Of a stretch of 64,000 nucleotides of DNA, positions 62,532 to 64,000 are shown in pieces. The notes under the pieces are model-generated. The model saw only the letters and a program-made list of their open reading frames with translations, was not told the origin of the DNA and searched no databases. Location of the stretch: the NCBI GenBank assembly GCA_021777835.1, contig JAJYDC010000001.1:62001-126000 (forward strand), in the 5' to 3' direction. Positions within the stretch are counted from its first letter, which is position 1; each line of letters starts with the position of its first letter. Origin of the DNA: Bacteroidota bacterium. Its GTDB lineage: Bacteria; Bacteroidota; Ignavibacteria; Ignavibacteriales; Ignavibacteriaceae. Both the position numbers and the translations under genes were made by a program.

Positions 62532-62618
62532 TTCCTACTTCTTGACTTCTTCGCGCAGTTCCGCTAATCCTTAGCGTCCTCCGTTGAAGCATGCAAGACA
62601 ATAACATAAAGGTCTGAT

Positions 62619-63695
62619 TTGTCAACAAGCAAAATATCAATTATCGGCTTAGGCTTAATAGGCGGCTCCATAGCAAAGTCATTAAAGAATAATGATCCGG
62701 CACTCAATATAAGCGCCTATGACATAAAAGAAGTCATAACTTCCGCCAAGAACCTTAATATAATTGATGAAGGACTGCAGAACTTAAAAGATTCTAAAAG
62801 CGCGGACATTATATTCCTTTGCCTCCCGACTGACCTTTCCCTGAAGGCTCTAACTGAGTTGGCTCCTCTTGTCAAAGAAAATACAATAATAACAGACGTT
62901 GCCGGAGTAAAAGGCGTATTCGAGAAGAAATGGAAAAAACTCAAAAGCAAAGGGACATATATTGGCGGACATCCAATGACCGGGAAAGAGCAGGGAGGTT
63001 TTGCGAATTCTGATCCGTTATTGTTTGAGAATTCAACTTATATATTATCAGATACCTATAAAGATGATTCACAACCATTGGTTGAACTTTTGAAAATTCT
63101 CGGCGCACGAATAAAATTTCTTAACCCAAAGCTTCACGATAAAATAGTTGCACGAGTAAGCCACTTACCTCAACTTTTAGCCGTTAATTTAGTTAATTCT
63201 CTACCGGATCAAACAAAGGATATCAACTACCTCGATTTTGCAGCCGGTGGCTTTAGAGATATGACCCGGATAGCCTCAAGTAACTTCGATATATGGCAAC
63301 CAGTTATTGACCTAAACAAGGAGAACATTATCTCGTCAATAAAAGTGATCCAAAAAGAACTTACCGGTTTAGAAAAATTCATAAGAAAAGAAGATTGGAC
63401 TAGACTAGAAACCCTATTTGAAAATGCTCGTTTGAAGCGTAACGAAATCCCTAAAAACAACAAAGGCTTCATTAACCCCCTGTATGACATCTATGTCTTT
63501 GTCAATGACCAACCGGGTGTATTAAGTAAACTGACAACTCTGCTGTTTAATGACGGAATAAATATTAAAGACATAGAATTACTTAAGATTCGAGAGGGGA
63601 CAGGAGGTACTTTCAGAATCTCCTTTGACTCAGAAATATCCTCAAAAAAAGCCCAATCGCTTATTGAAAAATCAGGCTTCTCTGTTAAAAATTAA
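62619..63695 (+). CDS. tyrA: Prephenate dehydrogenase with C-terminal ACT domain
   Basis: 358 residues; turns prephenate into 4-hydroxyphenylpyruvate for tyrosine. NAD motif IIGLGLIGGSIAKSL, ITDVAGVKG, the active-site GGHPMTGKEQGGFANSD, VSHLPQLLAVNLV and AAGGFRDMTRIASSNFDIW, then an ACT domain from about residue 285 (YDIYVFVNDQPGVLSKLTTL, GINIKDIEL). The start is TTG at 62619 after AAAGG. It is 87 nt after the DAHP synthase and likely in its operon; tyrosine probably binds the ACT domain as inhibitor (family knowledge). Confidence 0.94.
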   Translation: MSTSKISIIGLGLIGGSIAKSLKNNDPALNISAYDIKEVITSAKNLNIIDEGLQNLKDSKSADIIFLCLPTDLSLKALTELAPLVKENTIITDVAGVKGVFEKKWKKLKSKGTYIGGHPMTGKEQGGFANSDPLLFENSTYILSDTYKDDSQPLVELLKILGARIKFLNPKLHDKIVARVSHLPQLLAVNLVNSLPDQTKDINYLDFAAGGFRDMTRIASSNFDIWQPVIDLNKENIISSIKVIQKELTGLEKFIRKEDWTRLETLFENARLKRNEIPKNNKGFINPLYDIYVFVNDQPGVLSKLTTLLFNDGINIKDIELLKIREGTGGTFRISFDSEISSKKAQSLIEKSGFSVKN

Positions 63696-63821
63696 AGCAA
63701 TTATTTAAATTTAACTCATCCTAATTCAGCGTATATTATCATTCATGTAATATTATCTAACCCATGGTTATTCAACAATATAACGGCATTATATCAAAAT
63801 TATTCGAATAGTAATAACTAA

Positions 63822-63854
63822 AAGAAGATCATTCTTATTATTAATGATTTTTTT
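63822..63854 (+). terminator. Likely terminator of the mutS-tyrA transcript
   Basis: 6-bp stem ATCATT (63828-63833)/AATGAT (63843-63848), extendable by A/G-T pairs, with a 9-nt loop and a T-run at 63849-63854. Weak stem but good position. Confidence 0.45.
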
Positions 63855-63898
63855 AGGCTCGCATTGCACGCTTATACCTTTGCAATTCCACCTAATTA

Positions 63899-63930
63899 TT
63901 TGAATTATAAGCGATGATTTTATATATTTG
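63899..63930 (+). promoter_or_regulatory. Bacteroidota-type promoter near the window end
   Basis: TTTG (63899-63902), 20 nt, then TATATTTG (63923-63930), the phylum's -33/-7 arrangement. It would drive a gene beyond base 64000 on the plus strand. Behind it, ATTATCAG (63940-63947) and CTGATAAT (63971-63978) form an inverted repeat in the presumed leader, 23 nt apart. Apart from this and the terminator, 63696-64000 holds nothing recognisable. Confidence 0.45.
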
Positions 63931-64000
63931 CCAATGACAATTATCAGTTTTTCCCCCGTTCATATTGAATCTGATAATAGCCTTATTATATTTCAAAAAT

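Overview
The window looks like a chromosomal piece from the Bacteroidota/Chlorobi side of the tree, most likely Ignavibacteria or a close relative. The reasons are low GC content, a type IX secretion sorting tail of the NYPNPFNPTTTIRF kind on the cupredoxin at 38186, RNase HIII, Bacteroidota-style promoters (TTG/TTTG plus TAnnTTTG), and COG5616-TPR and TolB-propeller kinases. The assignment is inferred from family content; no 16S gene is present.

Layout. 1-5329 (+): the end of a LolD/MacB-type ATPase and two tandem 8xx-residue MacB/FtsX permeases. 5451-6788 (+): a membrane PAS-like SpoIIE (PP2C) phosphatase. 6866-7204 (-): a small conserved-looking protein. 7537-28092 (-): a tandem array of eight complete eukaryotic-like Ser/Thr kinases. 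Four carry a COG5616 domain plus TPRs (three of them without a membrane span) and four carry a membrane span plus a TolB-like beta-propeller. Upstream on the same strand are a BNR-repeat protein (28344), a collapsed ninth kinase (31565), a two-domain ABM protein, a GAF-SpoIIE phosphatase and a secreted C1 peptidase. Between the kinase genes lie micro-ORFs that restart the kinase N-terminus and then decay.

35.8-41.4 kb is mixed: palindromic repeats, a lipoprotein, a diheme cytochrome c, a secreted cupredoxin, tRNA-Asp, phosphofructokinase and RNase HIII. 41.9-49.3 kb (+) holds an ABC-2 exporter, hydroxyacyl-CoA dehydrogenase, acetate kinase, a MarC protein, an atypical SDR and a COG2509 flavoprotein.

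49.3-58.0 kb (-) is the most system-like stretch: esterase, RimK-like ATP-grasp, GCS2 carboxylate-amine ligase, class I glutamine amidotransferase, second ATP-grasp-like protein, and a 1247-residue GH13 protein. The genes are tightly spaced behind one Bacteroidota-type promoter. It reads as a pathway for an unknown amide- or peptide-containing metabolite tied to an alpha-glucan or sugar. 58.2-63.7 kb (+): mutS, a DUF1684 lipoprotein, DAHP synthase and prephenate dehydrogenase.

The two best leads are the amidoligase/GH13 operon and the kinase array, which shows recent gene conversion, an internal-deletion product and a repeated pattern of N-terminal remnants linked by ATGA overlaps to the next gene.
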